DNA of 61,029 bases from Lachnospiraceae bacterium (lineage in GTDB: Bacteria > Bacillota > Clostridia > Lachnospirales > Lachnospiraceae). The translations under genes and the position numbers were made by a program. Under the pieces are notes generated by a model. The model worked only from the letters and a program-made list of their open reading frames with translations. It did no database searches and was not told the DNA's origin. Shown in pieces: positions 52,111 to 60,577 of the stretch. The stretch's first letter is position 1. The number at the start of each line of letters is the position of its first letter. Location: positions 1 to 61,029 of the forward strand of contig JAGKTY010000012.1 in assembly GCA_021153185.1 (NCBI GenBank), written 5' to 3'.

Positions 52111-53061
52111 CTATGGGCAGATGAGGGCTTTTCCCTGATAGCTGCCTCGTCTTTTCATTTCTTTGTGAAGCGCGTTTAATACGGCGCGCTTGTGAAAACT
52201 CCATGTCGGTGCGATTGTTATATCCTTTGGACCATCTCCGGTGACTCTGTGGATGACGATGTCACTGCGCAGATGCTCAATACAGGAAATAAGCAGATCA
52301 AGGTATGTTTCCTGTGATAAAACTTCAAATGTTCCTGCCATATAGTCCTTTGCCAAATCGGTACCCTGTAGCACGTGCAAAAGCTGCAGCTTGATGCCGG
52401 ATACGGGAAGGGAGTTGACATAGTCTATCGTCTCAAGAAGCATTTGCTGTGATTCCCCCGGAAGACCGATAATGATATGCACAATGACGGGAATGTCAAT
52501 TGATGATAGCTTCCGGCATGCCTGCGTCATGACAGATAAGTCATAACCGCGCCGGATATACGCTGCAGTCTTAGAATGCATCGTCTGAAGACCTAATTCA
52601 ATCCAGATGAATTTGTCCGGATAGGCCAGATGGCATTGTGATAATACATCCATGATTTCATCCGGAAGGCAATCCGGTCTTGTGGCGATACTGATTCCGC
52701 AGACAGCTTCGTGAGAGAGCGCCTCCAAATAGAGCGCCCTGCATACCTCCGGGGCTGCATAGGTGTTCGTAAAGGACTGGAAATACGCAATATAGCCGTC
52801 TGCCGGCTTTGCGCTAAGGCGCGCAATTGCTTCGTCAATCTGCATTGTGACAGTCTTGTCAGGAAAACGAGAGACTGCAAAATCTCCACTGCCCTTGGCA
52901 GAACAGAAAATACAGCCTCTTGTATCAATCGCGCCATCGCGGACCGGACATGTAAATCCGCCGTCAATGGCCGCTTTGTAAAGTTTTTTGTGATAGGTTT
53001 CCTCTAAATAGGAAGTGAGATCGTAATACGGTTTCTCACGAAATGTGTGCTTTAACGGCAT
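52111..53061 (-). CDS. TIGR01212-type radical SAM protein (YhcC family)
   Basis: A 316-residue radical SAM enzyme. The N-terminus PYYDLTSYLEETYHKKLYKAAIDGGFTCPVRDG leads to the unusual cluster motif CX11CX2C around residues 40-56 (CPVRDGAIDTRGCIFCS), characteristic of this family. KGSGDFA, YFQSFTNTYA, GISIATRPDCLPDE and GLQTMHSKTAAYIRRGYD also fit. The substrate is not established; relatives have been proposed to act on RNA or in metabolism, and that is uncertain. I start at the ATG at 53061, with AGAGG upstream; it overlaps the malic enzyme end by 26 bases. It is the middle gene of malic enzyme-radical SAM-DUF4364. Confidence 0.93.
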   Translation of the reverse strand: MPLKHTFREKPYYDLTSYLEETYHKKLYKAAIDGGFTCPVRDGAIDTRGCIFCSAKGSGDFAVSRFPDKTVTMQIDEAIARLSAKPADGYIAYFQSFTNTYAAPEVCRALYLEALSHEAVCGISIATRPDCLPDEIMDVLSQCHLAYPDKFIWIELGLQTMHSKTAAYIRRGYDLSVMTQACRKLSSIDIPVIVHIIIGLPGESQQMLLETIDYVNSLPVSGIKLQLLHVLQGTDLAKDYMAGTFEVLSQETYLDLLISCIEHLRSDIVIHRVTGDGPKDITIAPTWSFHKRAVLNALHKEMKRRGSYQGKALICP

Positions 53062-54187
53062 TGGCAACTACCTCTGCAACTTGTGGGTCAAATGCCTCAG
53101 GCATAATGTTCTCGTCACTAAGCTGATCCTCCGGCACGAGACCTGCAATGGCAAGTGCGGCAGCAAGCTTCATCTCTTCTGTAATCTGTTTGGCTCTGCC
53201 CTCTAATGCACCTTTGAAGATACCCGGGAACGCAACGACATTGTTTACCTGATTTGGGAAGTCAGAACGGCCTGTTCCGACAACACGTGCACCGGCAGCC
53301 TTTGCAACATCCGGCATAATTTCCGGAACCGGATTTGCCATCGCAAACAGAATGGAATCTTTCGCCATGGTAGAAACCATTTCAGGTGTTACGATATTTG
53401 GTGCAGAAACACCGACAAAAATGTCGGCACCGCGAAGTGCGTCTGCAAGAGAGCCGGTTTCGTTATTCGGGTTTGTCACTTCTGTCATTTTTTGCTGCAT
53501 CCAGTTAAGTCCCTCAGTGTCCTTGCTGACGATTCCGACCTTGTCACACATGATGACATTGGTAAAGCCGTATGTCAAAAGAAGCTTCGTGATGGCAATA
53601 CCGGCGGAACCGGCGCCGTTTACAACGACCTTGCAGGCTTCTTTTTGTTTGCCGACTACTTTTAACGCATTGATAATACCTGCGAGAACAACAATGGCTG
53701 TTCCGTGCTGGTCATCATGGAAAACAGGAATATCTAAGGTTGCTTTTAGGCGTTCTTCGATTTCAAAACAACGAGGTGCACTGATATCTTCTAAGTTGAT
53801 GCCGCCGTAAGCAGGTGCCAGGTACGTAACGGCTTTGATAATTTCCTCGGTATCCTGTGTGTCAAGACAGATCGGAACCGCGTTTACACCACCAAATTCT
53901 TTAAATAAAACAGCTTTTCCTTCCATAACAGGCATCGCTGCAAGCGGTCCGATATTTCCAAGACCAAGCACAGCACTACCATCGGAAACAACGGCGACAG
54001 TATTTGCTTTCATCGTATATTTATAAGCAGCCTCAGGATCCTTGGCAATGACTTTACATGGTTCGGCTACACCCGGTGTGTAGGCAAGGGATAATGCTTC
54101 CCTTGATTTGACAGGTGTTTTTGAGACGGTCTCAAGTTTTCCGTTCCACTCTTCATGGAGCATGAGTGCTTTTTCATTTGTTGTCAT
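53036..54187 (-). CDS. NAD(P)-dependent malic enzyme, short form
   Basis: A 383-residue enzyme that decarboxylates malate to pyruvate. The hallmark sequences are SLAYTPGVAEPCK, the catalytic-lysine region VMEGKAVLFKEFGGVNAVPICLDT, FHDDQHGTAIVVLAGIINAL, the nucleotide-binding VVNGAGSAGIAITKLL, and VGTGRSDFPNQVNNVVAFPGIFKGAL. The length fits the short bacterial class without a phosphotransacetylase domain. Cofactor choice is not certain, since the residue after the second strand is CDKVG. Start at 54187: GTGAGG is well spaced. A 17-spaced promoter lies upstream. It is the first gene of the minus operon. Confidence 0.95.
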   Translation of the reverse strand: MTTNEKALMLHEEWNGKLETVSKTPVKSREALSLAYTPGVAEPCKVIAKDPEAAYKYTMKANTVAVVSDGSAVLGLGNIGPLAAMPVMEGKAVLFKEFGGVNAVPICLDTQDTEEIIKAVTYLAPAYGGINLEDISAPRCFEIEERLKATLDIPVFHDDQHGTAIVVLAGIINALKVVGKQKEACKVVVNGAGSAGIAITKLLLTYGFTNVIMCDKVGIVSKDTEGLNWMQQKMTEVTNPNNETGSLADALRGADIFVGVSAPNIVTPEMVSTMAKDSILFAMANPVPEIMPDVAKAAGARVVGTGRSDFPNQVNNVVAFPGIFKGALEGRAKQITEEMKLAAALAIAGLVPEDQLSDENIMPEAFDPQVAEVVANAVKAHIS

Positions 54188-54240
54188 AATAGTCCTCACT
54201 TTCCTATATTATCGCACAAACGCGACATTGTCTGTTACCC

Positions 54241-54269
54241 ATGATACTCTATTTTGAGTGGAACTGCAA
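54241..54269 (-). promoter_or_regulatory. promoter of the malic enzyme operon
   Basis: On the minus strand, TTGCAG (54269-54264), a 17-base spacer and TATCAT (54246-54241), 54 bases before the start codon. Confidence 0.6.
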
Positions 54270-54297
54270 GACAAAGCGCGGAACGATCAATTCAAAC

Positions 54298-54326
54298 TTG
54301 CCATTTGCAATAGGATGTTGTATACT
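54298..54326 (+). promoter_or_regulatory. rho promoter
   Basis: TTGCCA (54298-54303), a 17-base spacer and TATACT (54321-54326) lie 78 bases upstream of rho and are divergent from the malic enzyme promoter. Confidence 0.7.
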
Positions 54327-54403
54327 AACGGTGCAAACACATATGATTATCAATTCGTTCAAAATAAATCCCAAAATGACAGTTTCATATATGGAGGAAT
54401 GCT

Positions 54404-55744
54404 ATGAGAGAAAAGTATGAGTCTTTGACGCTCCCTGTTTTGAAGGACCTTGCAAAGGCGCGTGGAATCGAAATCAGTTCAGGTATGAAAAAAAGCGATG
54501 TCGTTGAGGCAATGCTGCTTGCAGATGAAAAAGAAAAAGCTGCATCTGATGTCAAAGAGAGTGCTGCAGAAGAAGAGAAGGAAAAAGTGTCATCTGAAAA
54601 AATGACGAATGAACTTGACAGTGGAATTGAAGTCGAGGGCATCTTGGAAATTATGCCGGACGGCTTTGGATTCATCCGAAGCAATCACTATTTGCCGGGA
54701 GAAAATGACGTATATGTCGCACCGAGCCAAATCCGTAAATTTGGTCTTCGCACGGGAGATATTGTCTGTGGTAACGAAAGAGTGCGTTCCAATAATGAGA
54801 AATTCAGTGCCCTTCTTTTTATCAAATCCATCAACGGCCTTACGCCGGAGCAATCGATTAAGAGATATCAGTTTGAAAAAATGACACCGATTTTCCCGGA
54901 CGAAAGACTACGCTTAGAAAGACCCGGATGCGGCGTATCCATGCGTATTATGGACCTCATGAGTCCGGTCGGAAAAGGACAGCGTGGTATGATTGTATCT
55001 CCGCCAAAAGCCGGTAAGACAACTTTATTAAAAGAAGTAGCCAAATCGATTAAGGTGAGCAACCCGGATATTTTCCTCAAAATATTGCTGATTGATGAGC
55101 GTCCGGAGGAGGTTACCGATATTAAGGAAGCAATTGAAGGCAAAAATGTCGAGGTTGTGTATTCCACATTTGACGAGACACCGGAGCATCACAAACGTGT
55201 TGCAGAGATGCTGATTGAGCGTTCAAAGCGCCTTGTTGAGCAAAAGAAGGATGTCGTGATTCTGCTCGACTCAATCACCCGTCTGACGCGTGCTTACAAT
55301 ATTACAGTGCCTTCTTCAGGCCGTACCTTATCAGGTGGTCTTGACCCGGCTGCACTTCATATGCCAAAACGCTTCTTTGGTGCGGCGAGAAACATGCGTG
55401 AGGGCGGAAGTCTTACAATCCTTGCAACAGCGCTCATTGAGACAGGCTCCAAAATGGACGATGTTGTTTACGAGGAGTTTAAGGGAACCGGTAACATGGA
55501 GATGGTATTAAATAGAAAGCTTTCGGAAAAGAGACTGTTTCCTGCGATTGATATTCCAAAATCAAGCACGAGACGTGACGATTTGCTCCTTACTGAGGAT
55601 GAGATGTCAGCCATGAACATCATGCGCAAGGCACTTAACAGCCTGAAGCCGGATGAGGCGGTTGAAAAAATTCTGGATATGTTTGCACATACGAGAAACA
55701 ATGATGAATTTGTAAAAATGGTCGAGAAGACAAAATTCTTATAA
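54404..55744 (+). CDS. rho: transcription termination factor Rho
   Basis: A 446-residue hexameric RNA helicase. The N-terminal SAP-like helices (1-35) are followed by a charged Lys/Glu linker of moderate length (about 40-75). The cold-shock RNA-binding domain contains GILEIMPDGFGFIRSNHYLPGENDVYVAPSQIRKF. The ATPase core has PPKAGKTTLL (Walker A), ILLIDERPEEVT and LDSITRLTRAYN. Conserved sequence and GGAGG before the ATG make the call secure. rpmE follows from its own promoter, a conserved rho-rpmE order in Firmicutes. Confidence 0.97.
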   Translation: MREKYESLTLPVLKDLAKARGIEISSGMKKSDVVEAMLLADEKEKAASDVKESAAEEEKEKVSSEKMTNELDSGIEVEGILEIMPDGFGFIRSNHYLPGENDVYVAPSQIRKFGLRTGDIVCGNERVRSNNEKFSALLFIKSINGLTPEQSIKRYQFEKMTPIFPDERLRLERPGCGVSMRIMDLMSPVGKGQRGMIVSPPKAGKTTLLKEVAKSIKVSNPDIFLKILLIDERPEEVTDIKEAIEGKNVEVVYSTFDETPEHHKRVAEMLIERSKRLVEQKKDVVILLDSITRLTRAYNITVPSSGRTLSGGLDPAALHMPKRFFGAARNMREGGSLTILATALIETGSKMDDVVYEEFKGTGNMEMVLNRKLSEKRLFPAIDIPKSSTRRDDLLLTEDEMSAMNIMRKALNSLKPDEAVEKILDMFAHTRNNDEFVKMVEKTKFL

Positions 55745-55751
55745 AAAGTTC

Positions 55752-55780
55752 TTGCATTCAGGCTATGTCTGTGCTATGAT
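55752..55780 (+). promoter_or_regulatory. rpmE promoter
   Basis: TTGCAT (55752-55757), a 17-base spacer and TATGAT (55775-55780), just after the rho stop. Confidence 0.7.
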
Positions 55781-55876
55781 GTAAAAGCTGTTTGTAATAA
55801 TAAGAAGAAATTGAGTAACTGCTCATGTACAGAACAGATACGAAAATGATATAGTTTTTATAGAGAGGTGAAAGTA

Positions 55877-56083
55877 ATGAGAGAAGGAATCCATCCAGAG
55901 TATTATCAGGCAACTGTAACTTGCAACTGCGGAAACACATTTGTAACAGGTTCAACAAAGGAAAGCATCCACGTTGAGATTTGTTCAAAATGCCATTCGT
56001 TCTACACAGGACAGCAGAAGAGTGCAAGAGCAGATGGACGTATTGATAAGTTCAACAAGAAATACGGCGTTGTTAGCAAATAG
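55877..56083 (+). CDS. rpmE: 50S ribosomal protein L31, zinc-binding type
   Basis: A 68-residue ribosomal protein starting MREGIHPEYYQATVTCNCGN. The four zinc ligands, CNC in the first half and CSKC in HVEICSKCHSFYTGQQ, mark the C+ form. The C-terminal RIDKFNKKYG is conserved. I use the ATG at 55877 with AGAGGTGA upstream; a GTG at 55868 would add three residues and overlap the ribosome site. It is followed by a strong terminator. Confidence 0.97.
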   Translation: MREGIHPEYYQATVTCNCGNTFVTGSTKESIHVEICSKCHSFYTGQQKSARADGRIDKFNKKYGVVSK

Positions 56084-56093
56084 GTATCAAAGA

Positions 56094-56122
56094 AAGGTTG
56101 AGTTTATCTCAACCTTTTTTTT
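56094..56122 (+). terminator. terminator after rpmE
   Basis: AAGGTTGAG and CTCAACCTT form a perfect stem around TTTAT and are followed by a run of T. Confidence 0.9.
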
Positions 56123-56196
56123 CTTCTAGAATATGTTGCGCTTAGCCATGTAGCGGTGTGGGCGCACGTTTGAAGTGGCGATAGTTAGGAGGAGTT

Positions 56197-57168
56197 ATGG
56201 CAAAAAAAGCGACAGGCCATTATTGTGGCATTGGCGGACAGGCTGTGTTAGAGGGCGTCATGATGAAAAATAAGGACGACTATGCCGTATCAGTCCGAAA
56301 AACAAATGGTGACATTGAGACAAAAGTATTCACATACGTTAGCATTGCAGACAAATCAAAGCTGTTTCAGCTTCCGTTTGTGCGTGGTGTGTTCAATTTT
56401 ATCGATTCTTTGGTCATCGGACTGCGAAGCCTGAATTTCTCTGCTTCTTTTTTTGAGGACGAGACAGCGGAAGAGACAAAGGCAGACCGCGCGATGGAAA
56501 AGCTGTTTGGAGATCAGGTGGAAAGTGTTGTGAATGCCGTGACGATGCTGTTTGCGTTTGTGATTGCAATGGCGCTTTTTATGGTACTTCCGTACTACCT
56601 TGCCGAGTTTTTGAGCGGATATGTGCAAAATGAATCGCTCCTTGCATTGTTTGAAGGCATTCTGCGAATTATCATTTTTTTACTTTATATTATCGCTATT
56701 TCTGCGATGCAGGACATTAAAAGGGTGTATATGTATCACGGAGCGGAGCATAAATGTATTAACTGTATTGAGCGCGGGAGAGAGCTGACTGTTGACAATG
56801 TGAGAAGAAGCTCTCGGCTTCACAAACGATGCGGCACAAGCTTTTTGCTGTTTGTGGTGCTCATCAGTGTCGTTGTTTTTTTCTTTATCCGTGTCGATGA
56901 CAGATTGCTTCGTGTGGCACTCAGAATCCTGCTTGTGCCGGTCATTGCCGGAATTTCGTATGAGCTGATCAGACTTGCGGGAAGAAGTGACAATGCATTT
57001 GTAAAAGCGCTTTCTGCGCCGGGAATGTGGCTTCAGAAGTTGACAACGCGCGAACCGGATGATGATATGATTGAAGTGGCAATGAAGAGCGTGGAAGCTG
57101 TTTTTGACTGGAAGACATTTTTACAAGAAGAATTTGGAGTGACGGCGGATGAGCAGGAAGTTTCATGA
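56197..57168 (+). CDS. DUF1385 membrane protein
   Basis: A 323-residue membrane protein of the DUF1385 (YqhQ-like) family. The start GIGGQAVLEGVMMKNKDDYAVSVRK is the family signature. Four hydrophobic segments follow (about 110-135, 145-170, 210-230, 240-258), interrupted by the conserved YMYHGAEHKCINCIERG and SRLHKRCGTSF. The Cys/His arrangement suggests metal binding. The function is not established. It is placed between rpmE and prmC, its usual position in Clostridia. AGGAGG precedes the ATG, and its end overlaps prmC by 20 bases. Confidence 0.92.
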   Translation: MAKKATGHYCGIGGQAVLEGVMMKNKDDYAVSVRKTNGDIETKVFTYVSIADKSKLFQLPFVRGVFNFIDSLVIGLRSLNFSASFFEDETAEETKADRAMEKLFGDQVESVVNAVTMLFAFVIAMALFMVLPYYLAEFLSGYVQNESLLALFEGILRIIIFLLYIIAISAMQDIKRVYMYHGAEHKCINCIERGRELTVDNVRRSSRLHKRCGTSFLLFVVLISVVVFFFIRVDDRLLRVALRILLVPVIAGISYELIRLAGRSDNAFVKALSAPGMWLQKLTTREPDDDMIEVAMKSVEAVFDWKTFLQEEFGVTADEQEVS

Positions 57169-57991
57169 CGTTTGCGCACAAGGGAAAAAGGCGCTTATAG
57201 GCGCCGGCGTACCGGATGCGGACATTGATGCCAATCTTTTGCTGATGCATGTGTGTGATGTGGATAAACAGACAATTCTGATGCAGCCTGATTATGAAGT
57301 GACAGAGGAATGTTATTTGCGTTATGTAAACTATATTGAGCGACGCAAAAAACGCGAGCCGCTTCAGCAAATCACGGGCGAGCAGGATTTCATGGGGCTC
57401 AAATTTTATGTCAACCAAGAAGTGCTCTGTCCAAGGTATGACACAGAGGTTCTCGTTGAGGAAGTGATGCGGCATTTGCATGACGGAATGCGCATTTTGG
57501 ATGTGTGCACGGGAAGTGGATGTATTTTGCTCAGTCTTCTTCATTATTCGAATGGCTGTGAGGGTGTTGGCGTTGATTTGTCGAAGGAGGCGCTTATCGT
57601 TGCAAAGAGCAATGCGTGCTCGCTCGGCATAGAGGCGACTTTTTTGGAAAGTGACCTGTTTGAGCAGGTGTCCGGTAAATTTGATATCATTGTATCGAAT
57701 CCGCCGTATATTCGAAGCGATGTGATCGAGACGCTGATGCCGGAAGTCAGAGACTATGAACCGCGCATGGCGCTTGACGGAATGGAAGACGGGCTTCATT
57801 TTTACCGGGAAATCATCAGGCAATGTAAGGATTTCATGGGCATTGGCAGTAAGCTGTTTTTTGAAATCGGATATGACCAGGGGCAGGATGTTCTAAGGCT
57901 CATGCAGGAAGCGGGCTTTACAGAATGCAGCATTGTAAAAGATTTTGCGGGACTTGACAGAGTCGTGTATGGCACGTACTGTGGAAGATGA
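57149..57991 (+). CDS. prmC: peptide chain release factor N5-glutamine methyltransferase
   Basis: A 280-residue SAM-dependent methyltransferase that modifies the GGQ glutamine of release factors. The N-terminal helical domain recognises the factor (about 1-85). The catalytic domain has PRYDTEVLVEEV, the SAM-binding ILDVCTGSGCILLSL, and the active-site NPPY in IVSNPPYIRSDVI. The neighbouring prfA is its substrate. GGAG is spaced nine bases before the ATG, which overlaps the DUF1385 gene by 20 bases. Confidence 0.96.
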   Translation: MSRKFHDVCAQGKKALIGAGVPDADIDANLLLMHVCDVDKQTILMQPDYEVTEECYLRYVNYIERRKKREPLQQITGEQDFMGLKFYVNQEVLCPRYDTEVLVEEVMRHLHDGMRILDVCTGSGCILLSLLHYSNGCEGVGVDLSKEALIVAKSNACSLGIEATFLESDLFEQVSGKFDIIVSNPPYIRSDVIETLMPEVRDYEPRMALDGMEDGLHFYREIIRQCKDFMGIGSKLFFEIGYDQGQDVLRLMQEAGFTECSIVKDFAGLDRVVYGTYCGR

Positions 57992-58058
57992 CAAAGCAAA
58001 CATTGATTGGATAAGATTGAAGTAACCGATATAAGATATAGAAGAAAGAGAGAAGAGT

Positions 58059-59132
58059 ATGTTTGATAAATTAGAAGATTTATTGATTCGTTTTGAAGAG
58101 CTTATGGGCGAACTGAGTAGCCCGGGCGTGACGGATAATCAGAACCGCTTCCGTGCTCTGATGAAGGAGCAGAGCGACCTGACACCGATTGTTGAAAAAT
58201 ACAAAGAGTACAAAGCGTGCAAAGAGACAATCGAAGATAGTCTTGCGATGCTCGAGGAAGAGTCTGACGAAGATATGCGTGAGATGCTCAAAGAAGAGCT
58301 GAGCGATGCCAAGAGTAAAATCGGCGATTTGGAACAGGAACTCAAAATTTTATTGCTTCCAAAAGATCCGGCAGATGATAAAAACGTTATCATGGAGATT
58401 CGTGCCGGTGCAGGTGGTGATGAGTCAGCGCTGTTTGCGGCAGAAATCTATCGTATGTATGTGCATTACGCGGAGAGCAGAGGCTGGAAATGCGAGCTTC
58501 TGGAGTCAGAAGACATCGGTATCGGCGGTATGAAAAATGTGACATTTATGGTATCCGGAACGGGCGCATACTCGATTCTGAAATACGAGTCCGGCACACA
58601 CCGCGTGCAGCGTGTACCGGAGACAGAGTCCGGCGGACGTATTCATACATCAACAATTACAGTTGCGGTTATGCCGGAGGCGGATGAGCTTGATGAGATA
58701 GAAATCGATGAGAAGGATATCAAAATTGATGTTTGCCGTGCGTCGGGAGCCGGCGGACAGTGTGTCAACACGACCGACTCGGCAGTGCGTTTGACGCATT
58801 TCCCAACCGGTATCGTGATTTACTCGCAGACAGAGAAATCGCAGATTCAGAACAAAGCAAAGGCATTTGCACTCCTGAAGACAAAGCTTATGGACTTGCA
58901 GCGTCAGGAGGCACATGATGCGGAGGCTGAGATGCGTAAGAGCCAGATTGGTACAGGTGACCGTTCGGAGAAAATCCGTACGTACAACTTCCCGCAGGGC
59001 CGTGTGACAGATCACCGTATCAACTTAACGCTCTATAAGCTTGACAAAATCATGAATGGTGATATCCAGGAAATTCTGGATGCCCTCATTGCGGCAGACC
59101 AGGCAGCGAAACTCGCGAAGATGAACGAATAG
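58059..59132 (+). CDS. prfA: peptide chain release factor 1
   Basis: A 357-residue class-1 release factor recognising UAA and UAG. GGQ is in GAGGQCVNTTDSAVRLTH (about 230). The N-terminal coiled region starts MFDKLEDLLIRFEELMGEL, and HRVQRVPETESGGRIHTSTITVAVMPE precedes GGQ. The codon-recognition motif, PxT-like in RF1, is PETESG upstream. It is downstream of its methyltransferase prmC (67-base gap). It is the last core gene before an A+T-rich accessory segment. Confidence 0.97.
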   Translation: MFDKLEDLLIRFEELMGELSSPGVTDNQNRFRALMKEQSDLTPIVEKYKEYKACKETIEDSLAMLEEESDEDMREMLKEELSDAKSKIGDLEQELKILLLPKDPADDKNVIMEIRAGAGGDESALFAAEIYRMYVHYAESRGWKCELLESEDIGIGGMKNVTFMVSGTGAYSILKYESGTHRVQRVPETESGGRIHTSTITVAVMPEADELDEIEIDEKDIKIDVCRASGAGGQCVNTTDSAVRLTHFPTGIVIYSQTEKSQIQNKAKAFALLKTKLMDLQRQEAHDAEAEMRKSQIGTGDRSEKIRTYNFPQGRVTDHRINLTLYKLDKIMNGDIQEILDALIAADQAAKLAKMNE

Positions 59133-59260
59133 CACGAACACAGATTAAATTAAGGAGACAAAGGCAGCTTGCTGGCTTGTGGCTCCTTATTTTAATCTAT
59201 GAGAGTTAAACGGACACCGAGATGCAGCGAAGCGGAATCGAGGTGGCGTTCGTGCTATTC
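59127..59260. repeat. 13-bp inverted repeat flanking the prfA 3' region
   Basis: GAATAGCACGAAC (59127-59139, spanning the prfA stop) is exactly complementary to GTTCGTGCTATTC (59248-59260). The prfA terminator-like stem lies inside. Composition changes just beyond it, so it may mark a junction. Confidence 0.6.
59142..59198 (+). terminator. terminator-like stem after prfA
   Basis: A 16-bp inverted repeat with one mismatch pairs 59142-59157 with 59183-59198 (AAGGAG with CTCCTT at the inner end), enclosing a smaller GCAGC/GCTGG hairpin. It begins 10 bases after the stop. Confidence 0.7.
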
Positions 59261-59354
59261 AAAAGGTGGAGATGAGGCGAGAAATCACTGAGATGAAAAA
59301 TGAAAAAGTATGATATAGAATTATATATACTTATAATGAAAGTAAGGTGATAAT

Positions 59355-60308
59355 TTGATTCAAAAAAAATTAATTGAAAAATCGCAAGAAGCGTTTGTTA
59401 TGGCTATTGAGATATATAATAAGCCCACGATAAAGTATCGCGTTGAGGGATTTAGCTTTTTTATCTGCAATGCGTGGGAGTTGATGCTAAAAGCATATTT
59501 GATAAGTAGGTATGGGGAAGATAGTATTTATTATAAAGACAATCCTAATAGGACTATTACACTTGAAAATTGTCTACAAAAAATATTTACAAATGCGAAA
59601 ACTCCATTAAGAAGAAATCTATTGAAAATAATAGAATTGCGAAATACAAGTACCCATTTTATTACTGAAGAATATGAAATGGTTTATATTCCACTATTTC
59701 AGGCTTGTATATTGAATTTTGTAGAGAAAATGCAGGAATTTCATAGGGTAGATATGACAGAAATAGTGCCACAAAATTTTTTGACATTAGCTGTAAGTAT
59801 GAAAGCATTAGACGAGAGTATCATACGTGCAAAATATCCGGAAGAAATTGCAAATAAGTTAATTGATACTAATAATAAATTAGAACCGATGATTGCAGAG
59901 AATAATCAATCATTCGCAATTAAAGTTGAACATTTACATTTTATTACAAAAGATAAAAGCAAGGCAACATCGTTTGTTCATATCGATAAAGAAGCAGAAT
60001 CTGGTGTTAAAATAATTAAGGAATTAAAGGATCCCAATAATACACATAAATTTACTATGAAAAATGCAATTAAAGAAATTAACAGAAGGTTGCAGAGTGA
60101 AGGAATTAACTTTGAGATAAATCAGTATATATTCAATTTGTTTAATAAAGTATATGGAATAAAAGAAAACGAGAAATATTGTTATGTACATAGACAGTAT
60201 GCACAGCCATCTTATACATATTCGATGCAAACAATAGATTTGATTGTTGGAGAAATACAGAAGGATTCAGAGAATATTGTTGAGTATCTCAAAAAGACAA
60301 AAAAATAA
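59355..60308 (+). CDS. DUF3644 family protein with HEPN RNase motif
   Basis: A 317-residue protein. The N-terminal DUF3644 signature is clear: EKSQEAFVMAIEIYNKPTIKYRVEGFSFFICNAWELMLKAYLI (about 8-50). The element RNTSTH (Arg96 to His101) fits the R-x4-H catalytic motif of HEPN ribonucleases. The C-terminal 170 residues are helical, with a winged-helix-like KFTMKNAIKEINRRL. The start is TTG at 59355, with AAGGTGAT upstream; the next ATG (59400) would cut into the conserved domain. It is clearly more A+T-rich than its neighbours, which suggests transfer. HEPN proteins often act as RNA-cutting toxins or anti-phage effectors; for this gene that is inference. Confidence 0.85.
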   Translation: MIQKKLIEKSQEAFVMAIEIYNKPTIKYRVEGFSFFICNAWELMLKAYLISRYGEDSIYYKDNPNRTITLENCLQKIFTNAKTPLRRNLLKIIELRNTSTHFITEEYEMVYIPLFQACILNFVEKMQEFHRVDMTEIVPQNFLTLAVSMKALDESIIRAKYPEEIANKLIDTNNKLEPMIAENNQSFAIKVEHLHFITKDKSKATSFVHIDKEAESGVKIIKELKDPNNTHKFTMKNAIKEINRRLQSEGINFEINQYIFNLFNKVYGIKENEKYCYVHRQYAQPSYTYSMQTIDLIVGEIQKDSENIVEYLKKTKK

Positions 60309-60393
60309 GCTGACCCCAGGGGCAAAGGAATTCTTGGTTTACACCTACTCCCATTTGGGAACCCAGCCTTAATCCTTCACGAGTTAGCTTATT
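60297..60393 (-). ncRNA. candidate small structured RNA, convergent with DUF3644
   Basis: On the minus strand, an extended -10 promoter (TGCTATACT, with TTGACT 16 bases upstream) would start transcription near 60391-60393. There the 5' end AAATAAGCT pairs with AGCTTATTT at the 3' end, directly before seven U (60305-60299). The closing stem has 11 pairs with one mismatch. Inside, AAGGATT/AATTCCTT, CCCAAATGGG and GGGTT/AAACC could pair. This gives an RNA of about 95-100 nt. I do not recognise an Rfam class. Alternatives are a terminator for DUF3644 or a short inverted-repeat element. Confidence 0.5.
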
Positions 60394-60396
60394 TGT

Positions 60397-60424
60397 AGTA
60401 TAGCATATGTAGAAAAAAAGTCAA
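60397..60424 (-). promoter_or_regulatory. extended -10 promoter of the candidate RNA
   Basis: On the minus strand, TTGACT (60424-60419), a 16-base spacer and TATACT (60402-60397) with TGC before it. Confidence 0.6.
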
Positions 60425-60531
60425 TTATTCTGATAAAATATGAACAGGGAGACAACACTATCTTATTGTTGTTATTTGCTTAGCAGTGCTGGTTCAAATA
60501 TATGCGGAAGAAGCACAAATAGTAATAAAAG

Positions 60532-60577
60532 ACGGACTATGACACAAAAAGTAAAATTGTGTTCAGGTCCGTTTTTG
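60532..60577. terminator. hairpin terminator after the XRE gene
   Basis: ACGGAC...ACACAA pairs with TTGTGT...GTCCGT around a loop of about nine bases, with T-runs on both sides. It separates the XRE gene from the RNA promoter on the minus strand. Confidence 0.75.

Noticed and set aside
59210..59245. Relationship of the GATGCAGCGAAGCGGAATCGAG segment class to the spacer hairpin at 4080-4109
   Set aside because: Only scattered bases match by eye; not enough to call a repeat without an alignment.
60303..60394. tRNA or integron attC site in the inverted-repeat region
   Set aside because: No cloverleaf or T-loop sequence, and the core does not match GTTRRRY at the required position.
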